NCBI GenBank assembly: GCA_946122785.1
Contig: CAMGYJ010000002.1
Coordinates: forward strand, 17,458,492-17,522,491
DNA length: 64,000 nucleotides
Source of the DNA: Linum tenue
Taxonomy: Eukaryota > Streptophyta > Magnoliopsida > Malpighiales > Linaceae
Reading direction: 5' to 3'
Shown here in pieces: positions 46,510 to 58,858 of the stretch. The notes under the pieces were generated by a model. It did not search any database. It was not told the origin of the DNA and worked only from the letters and a program-made list of their open reading frames with translations. Within the stretch, counting starts at the first letter, position 1. Each line of letters opens with the position of its first letter. A program made the position numbers and the translations under genes.

Positions 46510-47084
46510 TTATTGTCGCCCTAAACTTCAAATTTTATCGCCCTAAAACACAACAAATTGACATATATACCCTCAACTCAATTATAATTCTAACCCTGCC
46601 TCCTGCTCCCGCTGCTACTACTCGAGTGCTGGAGGAAGCCGACTGCCCTGCTCCTGCCCAACACCGATCTACCTTCCGTCGCCGCCGTGGCTGCAGAGGA
46701 AGGAAGAGTTCCTACTCGATTAGTGGGTAAAGTTGGTGACTTGGTGCTTTTTGACTACTCAAATTTGCTCAATGAATTTAAGAGTACCAATATATTTCTT
46801 ATTCTCACTGATTCAAAGTCAAGTTGCTAATTTCAGTTGAACCCAGTTTATATATATCAGCAAATACACACACAAAAAAAAAACAACATTCTAGGATGCC
46901 ACCATCGCTGAGTTTATTTTGAGGTTTATTTTGTTGTTTCTTTTCTTATATTTTGTTAATTTTGGTGCAATATATGAGTTTAAGTTGGGATAAGTGTTTG
47001 AAAGATAAATAAATGATTTAAGGACATTAAAGTAAATTTGACTGAATTAGGGCGACGAATAAGAAATTTTAGGGCGACGAATAA
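46510..47084. mobile_element. Small inverted-repeat element with TCGCCCTAAA ends
   Basis: The left end (46510-46548) carries two copies of (g)tcgccctaaa about 20 bases apart. The right end (47046-47084) carries the same pair inverted, giving imperfect terminal repeats of about 38 bp. No target duplication was found and the interior is non-coding. It lies directly upstream of the RNA-binding gene and may be a MITE. Confidence 0.5.
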
Positions 47085-47599
47085 CAATGCCCAATAAAAA
47101 GGGTTAATAGCATTTTCTGTCCCTCTATTATTGCGAGACAACAAAGGTGCCTTATATTATGATTTTGCATAAACATGTCCCTGTATTAGTACGATGTAAC
47201 GAAAATGTTCTTTGTCCAAAATTTCATTTTCTTATCGTTAACTGGGTTTGGAAATGACCAAAATACTCTATGTTTCATCGTGCCTTTCTACTACCTCCCT
47301 GCGAGTCTTCCTTTGACTTTTCTTCTCACACTAACAGCACAGTCGGAACCTCCCTCCAGTGACTATCGAGGAAGGAATCCTTCCTCCTCCAGCGGACATT
47401 CTTCTCGAAATAAGTAATCCCTCCGCCGTATCACCTTCTCCTTCCGCCGTCGGATCAACTTCTCCCTTCGCTGTCGGACCACCATCTCCCTCCGCCACCG
47501 GACCAACTTCTCCCTCTGCAGGGACCAAGTCAACCAGCCATGCTTCTTCCTCGTCCCACTGCTTCTTCGCACTCGGCCTTCAAGTTACGGTCTCCCTCT

Positions 47600-48460
47600 T
47601 CAAGTTACGGTTGAGACCGTAACTCCCCCAATGAAGTTGTAACTCTTCGTTTACGGGGTGCCACAACGACGACGTATCTGGGAAGTTAAGGGCAGGAGAA
47701 CAAAGTTACGACCGTAACTTCAGCCGTAAGTCGCGGATTCTCAGCCTATTTAAAGGCTGCTCGGGAGATTTGCAAAGCATCCGGATTTTTGGACTTCTAA
47801 AGGCAGAAAAAGAACCTTAGAGAGAGTGACGAAGCAAAACCCAAAGGCAAGAATTGGAGCGATTTAAAGACCTCAGAGCTTGATTCCCCAACCTTGGAGC
47901 ACCGATTAGCCGCCAGGAGCAGTTGTTCATTGTCGTTCTGATGATGTCTACTCCGAGCATGACGTTCTAACATCTCTCCATGGAGTACTTTTCCATTTCA
48001 TCTGGGTATGAAGAACCCTAGCTGTGTATGTTAGGAATGATTGTATGAACCCCATGTTATGAATGATTGATTTGATAAATTCAGTTGAGGAATTATTCAG
48101 AATTACATGAGTCCTGATCAAACCCTTAATTGAAGTGGTGAATCGACTGCTTTAGTCGAGAAGTGAAGTCAATTCACTGCTCCGTACTGGAACAAAGGAA
48201 GTAGTGGAAGTTTCGCGCGTTTAACCTTGGTTAGTGTATGCTGGTGGAGGTTAGTTGCCCGCCGGGTATTCGAACTAAGAGGGTCTGGATAACTTTAGTC
48301 AAGAGTCCAGACCAGTAAAGAAATTTCTGCGGTTTACCTATCAATTTGAGTAATTTGGGACCGTATAACCTGAACTAGCTGCACACTAGGGGGAACCATA
48401 CCTGGATGACCTTTTGAACCTGAAAAAGAACCAGATCATTACTTGCCAATCATATCACTG
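47600..48460 (+). repeat. Athila-type LTR fragment in plus orientation
   Basis: From about 48003 to 48440 this sequence is the diverged reverse complement of the LTR at 62672-63340; landmarks are gaagaaccctag, tatgttaggaatgattgtatgaaccc and gactgctttagtcgag. Upstream, tatttaaaggctgctcgg (47748) resembles an LTR TATA/start region, and gttacggt/accgtaac words cluster at 47580-47730. It abuts an oppositely oriented LTR piece at 48461. Confidence 0.6.
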
Positions 48461-49208
48461 AATTCGTACTTGGGTTCATACAATCAGACCTAACATACAA
48501 ATCTAGAGTTCTTCATACCCAGGTGAATGAGAAAGATACTCCATAAAGAGAGACGGGAAATCTAGCTCAGACGCGGAAACCATACTGTGAAGGATGAGAT
48601 TCTGCTTCTGGCAATCAATCAGCACTTCTCCAAGCTCAAGCCGAGCTCCAATGGTGATGGAGATCGATCTAAGGCGCTTGAAGAATCAGGTTCGTCACTT
48701 TATCTCTAGGTATACGCTTTGTCTCTCTAAAACTCGGAACACTTCAACTTTGCCCTTCTTTTCCCTTAAGAAGCTGTCAATCGCGATCCCCGGTGAGAAT
48801 ACCCGGTCGGGTATTTTAGGTGGCGACCGGGGATTGTTGAAACGCACCATCGAGGACAGGGGATTAATCCCCGGTCAAGGTCAAGAATACCCGACCGGGG
48901 ATTTATGCTTCACGACCGGGCCCCCTTCTGCTTCTCAAACGTCCAAAAGCGATTTTCCCCAGTCTGCTCAGATTAATACCCGGTCGGGTATTTTTGCTCA
49001 TGGCCGGGTATTTTGCTCCTCCAGCACACTTCAACTCAAACGTGCTCCTTTCGACCCGAAACTCGTTTCTTCGCCTCGATGCCAACGCCAAGCCCTGAAA
49101 TATGACATAAACACACAACCTAACGTGAAATTGGCTTAAAACACGAGAATCAACATCTCAAACGGCTCAGGAATAGGGGTAAAAACATGTGAAATCAATG
49201 GTCTATCA
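48461..49208 (-). repeat. Truncated 3' LTR of the minus-strand Athila element
   Basis: It aligns with 63283-64000 in the same orientation (shared acttgggttcatacaatcag and ggatgagattctgcttct). It ends at gtctatca directly before a purine tract. Its outer half is replaced by the inverted fragment to its left. It contains two perfect copies of the palindrome AATACCCGGTCGGGTATT (48798-48815 and 48975-48992). Confidence 0.75.
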
Positions 49209-50611
49209 AATTCCCCCACACTTAACTGTTTACTTGTCCCCAAGCAAACCTAACTCAAACCAATGCAACTCTCTAGACCTCTATAGCAACAAACAACCCC
49301 GATCGTCGGTAGAGGATTTCCTAGATCATATAGCAGCTTACGAGGTCAACTGGTCTTCTAAGACGTCCCCTATCTCTCTCAATGCGAGTACTAGACTCAA
49401 GCCAGGATCATGAGAAGAAGTAGAAGTAAGACAACCAGTTCATGGATAAAGGGATTCACACCATTCACAACCAAGGACTCGTTGTACCGGGGTGCTCTTT
49501 CACTTCATTTCACCGTTGGAACCCTTTTTGCACTTTCATTTACATTTCTTTTTTCTCTTTTTCTTCATTTACTTGGAGGGGGTTCCAACTGCAATCTTTT
49601 GCACGGCCGACCCTTATTAGTCAAGCAAGAGCAATTTCTGTACATCTGGCGCTCGCCAGAGTACTTCTTTTAACTCCTTTTCCTCAACTCGTGTGGAGGG
49701 TCAATGAAATTAAGGAGGGTCAGAAGCTCTATCTGTGCCCTTAAAAACACATCCTCGAGTAGACAAACCATTCAACGGGTGGAAGTTTTACTTGTACTAG
49801 AGACAACTTAGCTTCACCTTGTAGGAGTACCCCACTAAGGATCACTAAAATCTCTTCCAAACCCGATTTTGTGCAATGAACGGTACCACACACGTTGGGC
49901 TTACCCCATGTTTAAGATTTCAATGATTTCGACATGGAGAACCAACTGCTTTTCATTTCCCACATGAGCACCCTATTCGATACACGAGTCCATAACACAA
50001 TCCAATCAGAGTCACCATTACCACATGAATTCAACGGTCTTAGCTCCACTAATTCACAAAATCAACTGGCACAGCAGAGAGCTAGATAGGAAAAATCTTA
50101 TACTTCAACATCCTCCATAGTGATACACTACCTCCCTAGGTTGCACATTACTATAGAGACTGTCAATTCAAAGCATACTGAGCAGGCAATTTGAAAGGAA
50201 ACACGTACTTGGAGCCCTCAAATCAAAATTTGGACAGTGGACTAGGCTCCAAGCACACAAACAGATCTAATGCAGTCAAAAGAGAAATATCCCCCCCCCC
50301 CCACACACACACACTTAAGTTCGACATTGCCCTCAATGGAGAAGAGGGAAGGATAAGGGGAACGATGTTACCGGTGTGCCGGACTACATGAGACTGGAGG
50401 GGACCAGTCTGAGTGAAGAGGACTGGAGAGGGGACCAGTCAGGGACAAAGGCACAGCTAAAGGGAAAACAAAAGGCCAGCCAGAATACGTTAGGTCCAGT
50501 TGTCAGCCCAATAGTACATCATCCAAAAGAAAAATAAAGAAAATAAACCAACACACATGACAGTTTGCACTCTGAAAGAAAAAACAACACAAGACGGGCC
50601 ACGAGTACAGC
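49209..50611 (-). other. Athila 3' non-coding region
   Basis: It starts at the 3' purine tract (reverse complement of aattcccccacactta at 49209-49224) and extends to the ORF1 stop. It is non-coding apart from chance frames. A poly-C/(AC)n microsatellite lies at 50291-50314. Confidence 0.6.
50291..50314. repeat. Poly-C followed by (AC)n
   Basis: Twelve or so C residues run directly into about six CA repeats, next to an Athila purine-tract-like sequence (cacttaag). Confidence 0.9.
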
Positions 50612-52080
50612 CTACTCGAGCCCGGTGAAGTCGATTTGATCCATGAGGTCATCGACCCCATCTGGTGGTGGTGGCTGGGGTGGTGAGTGGTCCCATCGGG
50701 TGGTCCAGTGGTGATCCTGAGGCGGGTGACAGGACTGGAGCAGGTGCTCCTGGTACTCCATCATCCGGCGGCTACGATCCCGCTCTCGCTCGATGTGAGC
50801 ACGAGTGACTCCCATCTGAGCCTCCATCCGGTCGAGGCGCTCGTCCACAATCGTCATCCGAGACTGGTACTCAGCCTGGTGGGCCGAATACTGCTGGTAG
50901 AACTGGACCCGATGGTCCATGAGTTGCTGGTTTTGAAGCCCGAGCTGTTGGAACTGGAGCCCCATCTGCTGGAACTGCTCCGTGAAGAAGTCCATCGACG
51001 GACCAGAAGGACCAGAGGAGGACTCGCCTCTCTCGGATCTCCGTCGTGGCTGAAGGTCCCCTGGTGGAGAGAGCGGGGGCTCCGGCTCATCAGCATCCAT
51101 GGCCCCGCCATCATCATCATCATCATCATCATCATCGGCCTCTTCCTCGCCGCAGTAGTCGTCGTCCTCCTCATCCTCATCCAGATCCGCATCCTCCTCA
51201 GGGGGCAAAGACAGCCCATCCACCCAGGAGCGGGTGCCATCAGGGTCAGGAGGAGCGCATTGTGAAGAACGTCCCGGCTGAGAGGGGTGGAGCCGCCCCG
51301 TGCTGAGGAATCCGTGAGTCCCTCCAAGTCAATATCGAAGTGGCGCGCCAGGCGGGTGATCAGGGGACCACAGAAGAGATGGTTGGGTTTCCCGTGGCAC
51401 CGAGAGAATGTGGTAGCCACGAAAGAACCCAAGTGCAGCATGTGCTCCGGGTACCCCCATCGAATACATGGCGCAGAGCACCAGCTTCGGGATCTTGTGC
51501 GAACCAGTGGCATTGGGGACGATGGAGCGGGTGATCAGCAGATTGAGGATGTGCCACTGCGGCCTAAGAGTGCAGACGGATGTCTGGCCGGCGTCGAAGA
51601 AGTCCCCCCTGTAGTCGCCTCGAGCTATCTGGCGGTAGAACTCGTCCTGGTTCCAGTCCGTCGGGTGCGGGATCTCTACCTCGTGGCGCGAGTAGGGGTG
51701 GTACTGGATCCCCATGGCGTAGGCCAGCCCATCAATGGTCAGCTGCCGTGGCCTGCCACCCAGCCTGAAGGTGACTGCGAGGGAGTCCTGGGCCGCTTTG
51801 GAGCGATAGTGGTAGGTGGTGTAGAACTCCCACACTAGCTCTGTGTAGGTGGGCTCCTCGATGGTCAACAGCGTCCGCCAATCACGGTGGAGCTGCTAGA
51901 AGACTCTCCACTCCATATGGTGGTGGCGCTAGAGTACTCCGCGGGTGACCTTGCGGAACTGGTCGGCGTAATTCGGGTGCAGGCGTAGGTCCTGCACAAA
52001 CGGGTGATCAAGTGACACGATCCTGCAAAATCAACAAACCAAAGGTGGAGCCAAGAAAAAATCGTCAGGACCAACAGTAT
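50612..52080 (-). pseudogene. Athila ORF1-type protein, frameshifted
   Basis: Three overlapping minus frames make up one decayed gene. The N-terminal part (to about 51329) includes the EFYTTYHYRSK...TFRLGGRPRQLTIDGLAYAMG region typical of Athila ORF1 proteins. The middle part continues in another frame (LITRLARHFDIDLEGLTD near 51310-51370). The C-terminal part (51223-50612) is a third frame with an acidic run coded by (ATC)n, then a glutamine-rich coiled coil (QFQQMGLQFQQLGLQNQQ) and a proline-rich tail. At least two frameshifts and upstream stops disable it. Function of the family is unknown; it occupies the position of the proposed envelope-like gene of Athila. Confidence 0.65.
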
Positions 52081-52090
52081 GGGTTCATCA

Positions 52091-52105
52091 CTTCCCCCAC
52101 ACTTA
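52091..52105 (-). other. Internal polypurine tract upstream of ORF1
   Basis: The minus strand reads taagtgtgggggaag here, nearly the same as the 3' purine tract at 49209-49224. Athila elements are known to carry such a tract between pol and the extra frame. Confidence 0.6.
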
Positions 52106-52659
52106 AGGACCACCTAGGCTAACAGTTTAAGCATAAACGTCGCAAGCAACTCAACCGCAATCAAGGCAAGAATCAAACATAACCGACCAATTCAATCACA
52201 CGGGCAGCACACACACATTAGCCATAACCATTCATACTCACGACATCCCTCACCCTAATCTAATTCAAGCATGCCAGGTAAAACACAGTTCTCGGTCCTA
52301 AAATCTAAAGTTCGATTTTCCAGACAAAGAACAGCTAACAAGAAACACACCTGGAAACTCAAGTAGAACTGTAGACGAGACGCGAAGAGCGGGTGAGGGA
52401 ACCAAAATTACCCCCAAAACAATCCGGGAAACTCGCCGGAAAAATCGGCCGGAAAGTCGCCAGAAAACCGCCGGACGGTTGCTAGAAAAACGACCAGCGG
52501 CGGGGGCGGCGGCAGAGGCGGCGGCCGGCGGCAGAAGGATGACTGCCGGCGGCGCTTAGAGAGGAGAGAGGGGAGAGGAAATGGGATGAAGAGAGAGGGA
52601 GATTTGGAAAAAATGAGAGGATAGAGAGAGGTGCGACCCGGGGTTTGCTTAAATAGCAA

Positions 52660-52960
52660 AAATCGCCGGTCGGGTATTTTTGAGGCGCGGTCGTGGGTTG
52701 TGAAACGCAGCGTTCCACGATTTTGGAAATCCCCGACCTTGAGCCAAAAATACCCGGTCGGGTATTTTTGGGTCAAGGTCGGGGTTTTTTGGAAACGTTG
52801 CGTTCCATGGCTGGGAAATCCCCGGCCTTGAGCCAAAAATACCCGGTCGGGTATTTTTGGTTCAAGGTCAGGGATTTGCCTCTTTTGGCGCCCCGGAAGG
52901 CAGAAGGGGTCCCGGCTAAGAGGCCAAAATACCCGGTCGGGTATTTTTGGCCACGACTGG
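52660..52960. repeat. Cluster of AATACCCGGTCGGGTATT palindromes
   Basis: Perfect copies occur at 52749-52766, 52838-52855 and 52928-52945, plus a partial one near 52668. They are spaced about 90 bp apart, embedded in a diverged ~90-bp tandem unit that includes ggaaatccccgaccttgagcc. The same 18-mer appears twice in the LTR at 48798-48992 and twice in the LTR at 63627-63732. The cluster lies between pol and ORF1. Confidence 0.9.
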
Positions 52961-53187
52961 GTGTTTTCCCCTTTCGGCCAAAAATCACATTCTCTCAATT
53001 TTTCGACCTCCCCTGTACGAAAACACCAAACCGAGGCAAAACAGACGACCGAACTTCAACACAGACATGCAACTGACTCAACAAGACACAAAACACAGAA
53101 AAGGGGAAAAAGAAATGCAAACCGTGGTGGGATTGCCTCCCGACAAGCGCTTCTTTTCCGTCTTTTAGCTGGACGCCCATGGCGAAA

Positions 53188-56100
53188 CTAAGGGTCCGCG
53201 AGTTCCACTACCAACTCCGCACGTTCAACCTCGTCCCCCGAATAGAGCTTGAGACGATGGCCATTTACTTTAAATGGTTCGGTTTGCGGGTTGGCAATTT
53301 CAATCGTGTCATACGGGAACACCTGTGTGACCGTGAACGGTCCAGACCACCGGGAACGGAGCTTTCTGGGAAAGAGCTTCAGGCGAGAGTTATAAAGGAG
53401 AACTCGATCACCAACCTGAAACTCCTTCGGACCCCGCAACCGTGCATCGTGCAGGCGCTTAGTGTGCTCCTTGGACAGCTTGGTGTTCTCATAGGCGTGA
53501 TAACGTCATTCCTCCAGCTCCAGCATCTGCATTTTGCGTTCAACACCTGCAACACTAACATCCAAGTTGAGTAGCTTAAGGGCCCAAAAGGCCTTCTGCT
53601 CTAGCTCCACGGGCAAATGACATGTCTTTCCATAGACAAGCCGGTACGGTGAAGTACCAATGGGTGTCTTCTAGGCAGTGCGGTATGCCCAGAGAGCATC
53701 ATCGAGCTTGGTGGACTAATCCATGCGGGACTGATCCACCGTCTTCTCTAGGATACGCTTGAGCTCCCGGTTTGTCAGCTCGGCCTGGCCACTTGTTTGA
53801 GGGTGATAGGCCATGAACACCTTATGAGTCACACCATAGCGAGACAGTAACTTATCAAACTAGCCTTGGAAATGGGTGCCTCAATCGCTTATGATGGCTC
53901 TAGGTGTCCCGAACCGGGAGAATAGCTGCTTCAAAAAACCACAAACACGTCTAGCATCATTAGTGGGCAAAGCTTGCGCCTCAGCCCACCTAGAGATGTA
54001 GTCAACAACAACTAAGATGTAAGTGTTTCCAAAGGATGGAGGGAAGGAGCCCATGAAGTCGATACCCCAGACATAAAAAATTTCACAGGTTATAAACACA
54101 TTCTGGGGCATCTCATCACGGGCAGAGATGTTACCTGACCTCTGGCATCGGTCGCACCTGCGTGCGAAGGCGTCTGCGTCCTTGAAGAGTGTGTGCCAGT
54201 AAAAGCCCGATTGTAGCACCTTCCTCGCCTTGCGGTTTCCTCCGTGGTGACCGCCAGTAGGTCCTTCATGACAGTGAGATAGAATGCCATCCATCTCACT
54301 TTCCATAACACAGCGACGGATGATCCCGTCGGCTCCGATCCTGAAGAGATGAGGGTCATCCCAGAAGTAATGCTTCAGGTCGGATAAGAATTTCCTCTTG
54401 GTGTGAGTTGTCATCCCCTTAGGTAGCTGCTAGCCCACCAGATAATTTGCAAAATCGAAGTACCAAGGGGTGACACTCTCCACCAAGCACATCATCATTA
54501 GTCTCTCATCTGGGAAGGATTCGTTGATCTCCTCCTCGAGGTTGTCCGCAGGAGGTGCGTCCAACTGGGAGAGGTGATCGGCTGCAACATTTTCAGCTCC
54601 CTTCTTGTCCCGAATCTTGATGTCGAACTCCTGCAATAGTAAGATCCATCGTATGAGCCTAGGCTTGCCATCGGCCTTGCTCATCAGGTATCGAATAACG
54701 GAGTGATCTGTGTACACGGTCACATGGGACAAGACCAGATAAGGACGGAACTTGTCGAAAGCAAACACCACCGCGAGCAGCTCCTTCTCCGTGGTGGTGT
54801 AGTTCTCCTGGGCATCATTTAGGGTCTTCGAGGCGTAGTAGATAGGTCGGAAGTGTTGATCTCGCCTCTGCCCCAAGACAGCTCCAACAATCAAAGTCAC
54901 TAGCATCGCACATCAGCTCAAATGGTAGGGACCAGTCAGGAACAACCATGATAGGAGCCTGGGTGAGCTTCTCTTTCAAGGTTGTGAATGCCGCTGTGCA
55001 TGCATCAGTGAACTGGAAGGGAGAATCCTTCTCACGGAGTTTAGTCAGGGGTAGGGCGATCTTTGAAAAATCCTTGATGAAATGCATGTAGAACCCTGCA
55101 TGGCCTAGAAAACTCCGGATCCCCTTTACAGATGTGGGAGGAGGCAGCTTACTGATGGTCTCGATCTTTGATTTGTCCACCTCAATCCCCATCTTGGAGA
55201 TCTGATGCCCCAGAACTATGCCTTCGCGAACCATGAAGTGGCACTTCTCCCAACTCAATGCGAGGTTCGTTTCTTCATACCGCTTAAGGACGAGTTCCAG
55301 GTTATGGAGACAGTGAGAGAATGAGTCTCCATAAATCGAGAAATCATCCATAAACACCTCCATAATCTCGTCGACCAGGCGGTCAAAGATGGCGAGCATG
55401 CATCGCTGAAAAGTGGTTGGGGCATTGCATAGCCCGAATGGGATCCTCCGGTAAGAAAATGTGCCGAAGGGGCAGGTGAAAGTGGTCTTCGCCTGGTCCT
55501 CTGGTGCAATGGGGATCTGGAAATACCCGGACATCGCATCCAGGAAACAGTAGAACTCGTGCCCTGCCAGTCTCTCTAACATCTTATCAATGAATGGCAG
55601 CGGGAAGTGGTCTTTTCGAGTGGCGTCGTTGAGACGCCGATAATCAATGTAGACACGGTACCCAGTCACCGTGCGCATCGGGATGAGCTCGTTCTTCTCG
55701 TTAGGCACCACGGTCATCCCACCCTTTTTGCGTACCACCTAGGTGGGACTGACCCACTCGCTGTCTGAAATGGCGAAGATGATCCCTGCGTCCATCAGCT
55801 TCACGATCTCCGCCCGAACCACGGCCTCCATGTTTGGTGTCAGTCTTCTATGCGGCTGTCTCACTGGCCGCATCTCATCCTCCAGCAGTATCCGGTGGGA
55901 GCAAAAGGAGTGGCTAATCCCCCGGATATCTGTGATCTTCCACACTAGAGCTCGCTCGTACTACTTCAGCAAGGCCACTAGTATGACCTTCTGGTCGGGT
56001 GTGAGGGTCGAGCTGATGATGACTGGAAGCTTATTCCCCTCCCGAAGAAATGCATACTCCAAGTGAGGAGGGAGGGGCTTTAGCTCCAGCTCTGGTGGTT

Positions 56101-57385
56101 CCTCCAAGGAGGTAGTGATGAGGGGTGAGGATGAGATCGGTTTGAACAGCCAGTCGCCCTCCAGGAATGTGCCACGCTCTAGTGCGGCCAAATGCTCCGC
56201 CAGCTGCGGCTCCTGCGATGCCTGCTCACCTAGCAAAATACAACGCTCAAGAGCATCGTTGGTACTCGCACTCGTTATAGCGAGTGTGGTCTCAAAATAA
56301 GCATGCACATCACAGTAATCTAAGTCATCATGCAAATGGGAGCGTTTCCCATTCTCAGACACATAAAAAGTAGTCTGTTCATCACCAGCACGCAAGATCA
56401 ATTTACCACTATGCACATCAATAAGCCCCTTGGCGGTGGTGAGAAACGATCTACCCAAAATCAAAGGTACATCCACATCCTCATTTATATCCAGAATAAC
56501 AAAGTCAACAGGATATGTGAATGCACCTACATTAACAAGCAGATCCTCTATGATACCCTTAGGATGCACAATGGAAGGGTCAGCTAACTGAATGCTCATC
56601 CTAGTAGCTCTAGGTTCACCTAGGTCTAGCTTTTTAAACAATTTTTAGGGCATGACATTTATGCTAGTGCGTAGGTCCGCCAAGGACTTTCCTACATGCA
56701 TGCTGCCAATAACAAGAGGGATAGTAAAACTCCCTGGGTCTTTACGCTTCTCGGGCAGCTTGTTCTGCAGGATAGCAGAACACTCCTCGCTCAGCATCAG
56801 TGTCGAAAGATCCCCGAGTTTCTTCTTGTTGGTGAGAAGATCTTTCATGAACTTGGCGTACTTGGGCATCTTCGACAGTGCCTCCACGAACGGCATGCTG
56901 ATGTTGACTTGCTTCAACATTGCCATGAACTTGGCAAACTCAGCCTCCAGCTTATCTTTGTGTAGGCGAGTGGGGAAGGGAAGCTGGGGTACATGCTCCT
57001 TAACCACTGGCTGTGGCTTGGGAGCAGGTGCTTCTTTTTCCATCCCCACTTCTGCATCGTCAGCTGAAAGTGTTGAAGCAGGTATTGGCTCTTCTTGCCT
57101 AGTCTGGGCAGGAGAGGTGGACTTGCCACTCCTGGTAGTGATGGCATCCAGTTGCTGGTGCTGGTGAGGCTCACGAGGGTTCGGAATGGTGGTGGCAGGC
57201 AGAGTCCCCGGTACTCTGGTAGTATTTTGGCGAGCTATGCCACCAATCTGATTCTGTAGATCTTGCAAAATGAGTTGAATCCAGCATGGCTTGATCTCGA
57301 AGTTGTTCGCTGGAATGGGCGGATAGATGATGAGAGGGCGGATATCAGCGACCCGTGGAGTGTAATAATACGACCAAGTGGCCAT
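53188..57385 (-). pseudogene. Athila gag-pol remnant
   Basis: The gag N-terminus (57385, MATWSYYYTPRVADI...NNFEIKP) is joined to gag C-terminal sequence (ITTRSGK...), with the capsid region missing. The protease region near 56655 reads DLRTS, without the glycine expected after the catalytic Asp-Leu/Thr, and is followed by a TAA. Reverse transcriptase (55738-54815) retains FMDDFS at its active site. A frameshift follows CDASDF near 54905. RNase H (54906-54430, [10 protein letters not shown]) and integrase (54414 on, with the HHCC finger and WGIDFMGSFP) follow. At least eight in-frame stops are scattered through it, several of them TAG where glutamine would be usual. The C-terminal end (53439-53188) ends VELADP. 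It is non-functional. Confidence 0.85.
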
Positions 57386-57615
57386 CTATGCGCTCCTCCG
57401 TAGCCAGTCTAGCTCGCTGTTGTCTCCTAAGTTGGCGACATGTGCGTTCAACCTCCGGATCCAACGGCAGTAAACCTCCTGACTGGCTACGGATCATGCA
57501 CTACCTGCACACAGTCAAGTAGCAAACCCGTGAAGGCACAAGTGGGACAAAGCAAACAAACAATGCTAAAAAGAAAAGCTAAATTAACAGAAACCACGTT
57601 TCTTCAACAACCTAG

Positions 57616-57636
57616 CCGTCCCCGGCAACGACGCCA
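57616..57636 (-). other. tRNA-Asp-type primer-binding site of the Athila element
   Basis: The minus strand reads TGGCGTCGTTGCCGGGGACG here, the primer-site sequence characteristic of Athila elements. It lies six bases inside the LTR start at 57643. Confidence 0.8.
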
Positions 57637-57642
57637 AAAACT

Positions 57643-58035
57643 TGACTCGCTTCTACCGTCACTCTAGAAAATGGCCAAGTGTAACCACCTACTAGAGCGT
57701 AGTATAGCAGGTTTGGGTTTTAATGTCAACCCGGGTCCTAAGTGTGATGACTACTCCGTGAGTTCTTATTATTTAGCAGTGAAAGTGTAGTGAAGGTCCA
57801 AACAAGCAAACAAGCAAAGCAGTTAAAGGTTGTTTTCAAGTTAAGAGAGGTCACCCGGATATGGTTCCCCCTAGACTGCAATTAAGCCAGATTGTAATTT
57901 ACCAAGTTCAAGTTCAATGATAGTTACACTGCGGGAGGTTCTTAAACAGTCTGCAGTCTCGACTAAAGGTCTCCAGACCCTCTCAATCTGAGTCCCCAGC
58001 GGGCGACTAACCTCCACCGGAGTAAACAGATTGAG
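57643..58035 (-). repeat. Partial 5' LTR of the Athila element
   Basis: It aligns over 393 bp with 62672-63066 (shared ctaccgtcac, tggccaagtgtaaccaccta, ggtcacccggatatggttcc, cctccaccggagtaaacag) and then stops abruptly at attgag. What follows (58036-58130) is unrelated, so the outer part of this LTR is lost. Confidence 0.8.
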
Positions 58036-58858
58036 AATCAGATGGTAGAGTTTAGAGAAATGAGAACCTGAATCGCATGCTTAGATGATTAGGCGAGAGA
58101 ATGTAGTTGCCTGTTGTATGATTGTCCGTGTGTTATGTCGAGCCCTGTTAGACGTGTAAATTTTGTCATTTTTGCAGTATGCTTACTACAGTATTGTGAT
58201 TTGAGCTTTAGTGTGGGGGAAATGTTGGTCCTGTTGGCCCTATTTCACCGCTTATTTTTGTTACTACCGGGCCTCGAGGTTATGGTTGTCTGTTTTGCAG
58301 AAAGATGGTCAACCTGGATTACGACTTCCTCCAAGGCCTCCGGTACACCGAGGGCTATGATACGGCATTCGCCAAGATGTGGACAGCAGAGATTGGGTGT
58401 CACTACAACCTCAATCTCGACTACTTCAACCAGCTCCGGTGCCTCGAGGCCAAAGAGGCGGTCGTCCCTCACCCGGGTTGGAGGCGCTTGTTGGAGCTCC
58501 GGGATGACATTTACGAGGAGCTCACGCCGAGTTCTACAACACATACCTCCACGTGCGGCGGCAGCAGGTGACCGCAGCTGGCGCTATCAACTTCAGACTC
58601 GAGGTCATCACTACAGTCTGTCCTATGACGAGTTCGCTGACGCCCTCGGCCCAGATCGGGATGACATGTTCAGGTTGGAGCCTACCCTCCCGACGACCGA
58701 CTTCCAAGGCTTATATGAGCATATCTGCCTCCAGTAGTACGCGGATGTCCCGTAAGTGCATAGCAAGATGAGGGCCACCTAGTTACAGACCCCGTGGAGG
58801 TTCCTCCACACTCTGGTCAGGTGACCAAGAGGCACATGTACGCGTTGTGGACCATGAG

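Larger units (their letters stand above)
48461..58035 (-). mobile_element. Decayed Athila-type Ty3/gypsy retrotransposon
   Basis: From right to left it has a partial 5' LTR (58035-57643), a tRNA-Asp-type primer site (57616-57636), gag-pol remnants (57385-53188), an internal purine tract (about 52091-52105), an Athila ORF1 remnant (52080-50612), a 3' purine tract (49209-49224) and a truncated 3' LTR. The layout, primer site and GTGTGGGGGAA purine tracts match the Athila lineage. The reading frames contain many stops and frameshifts and gag has lost its capsid region, so the copy cannot be autonomous. Confidence 0.85.

Noticed and set aside
52408..52998. 196-codon minus-strand frame with repeated KIPDRVF/KYPTGYF phrases
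   Set aside because: The phrases are the translation of the AATACCCGGTCGGGTATT repeat unit in changing frames and are explained by the DNA repeat, not by selection on a protein.
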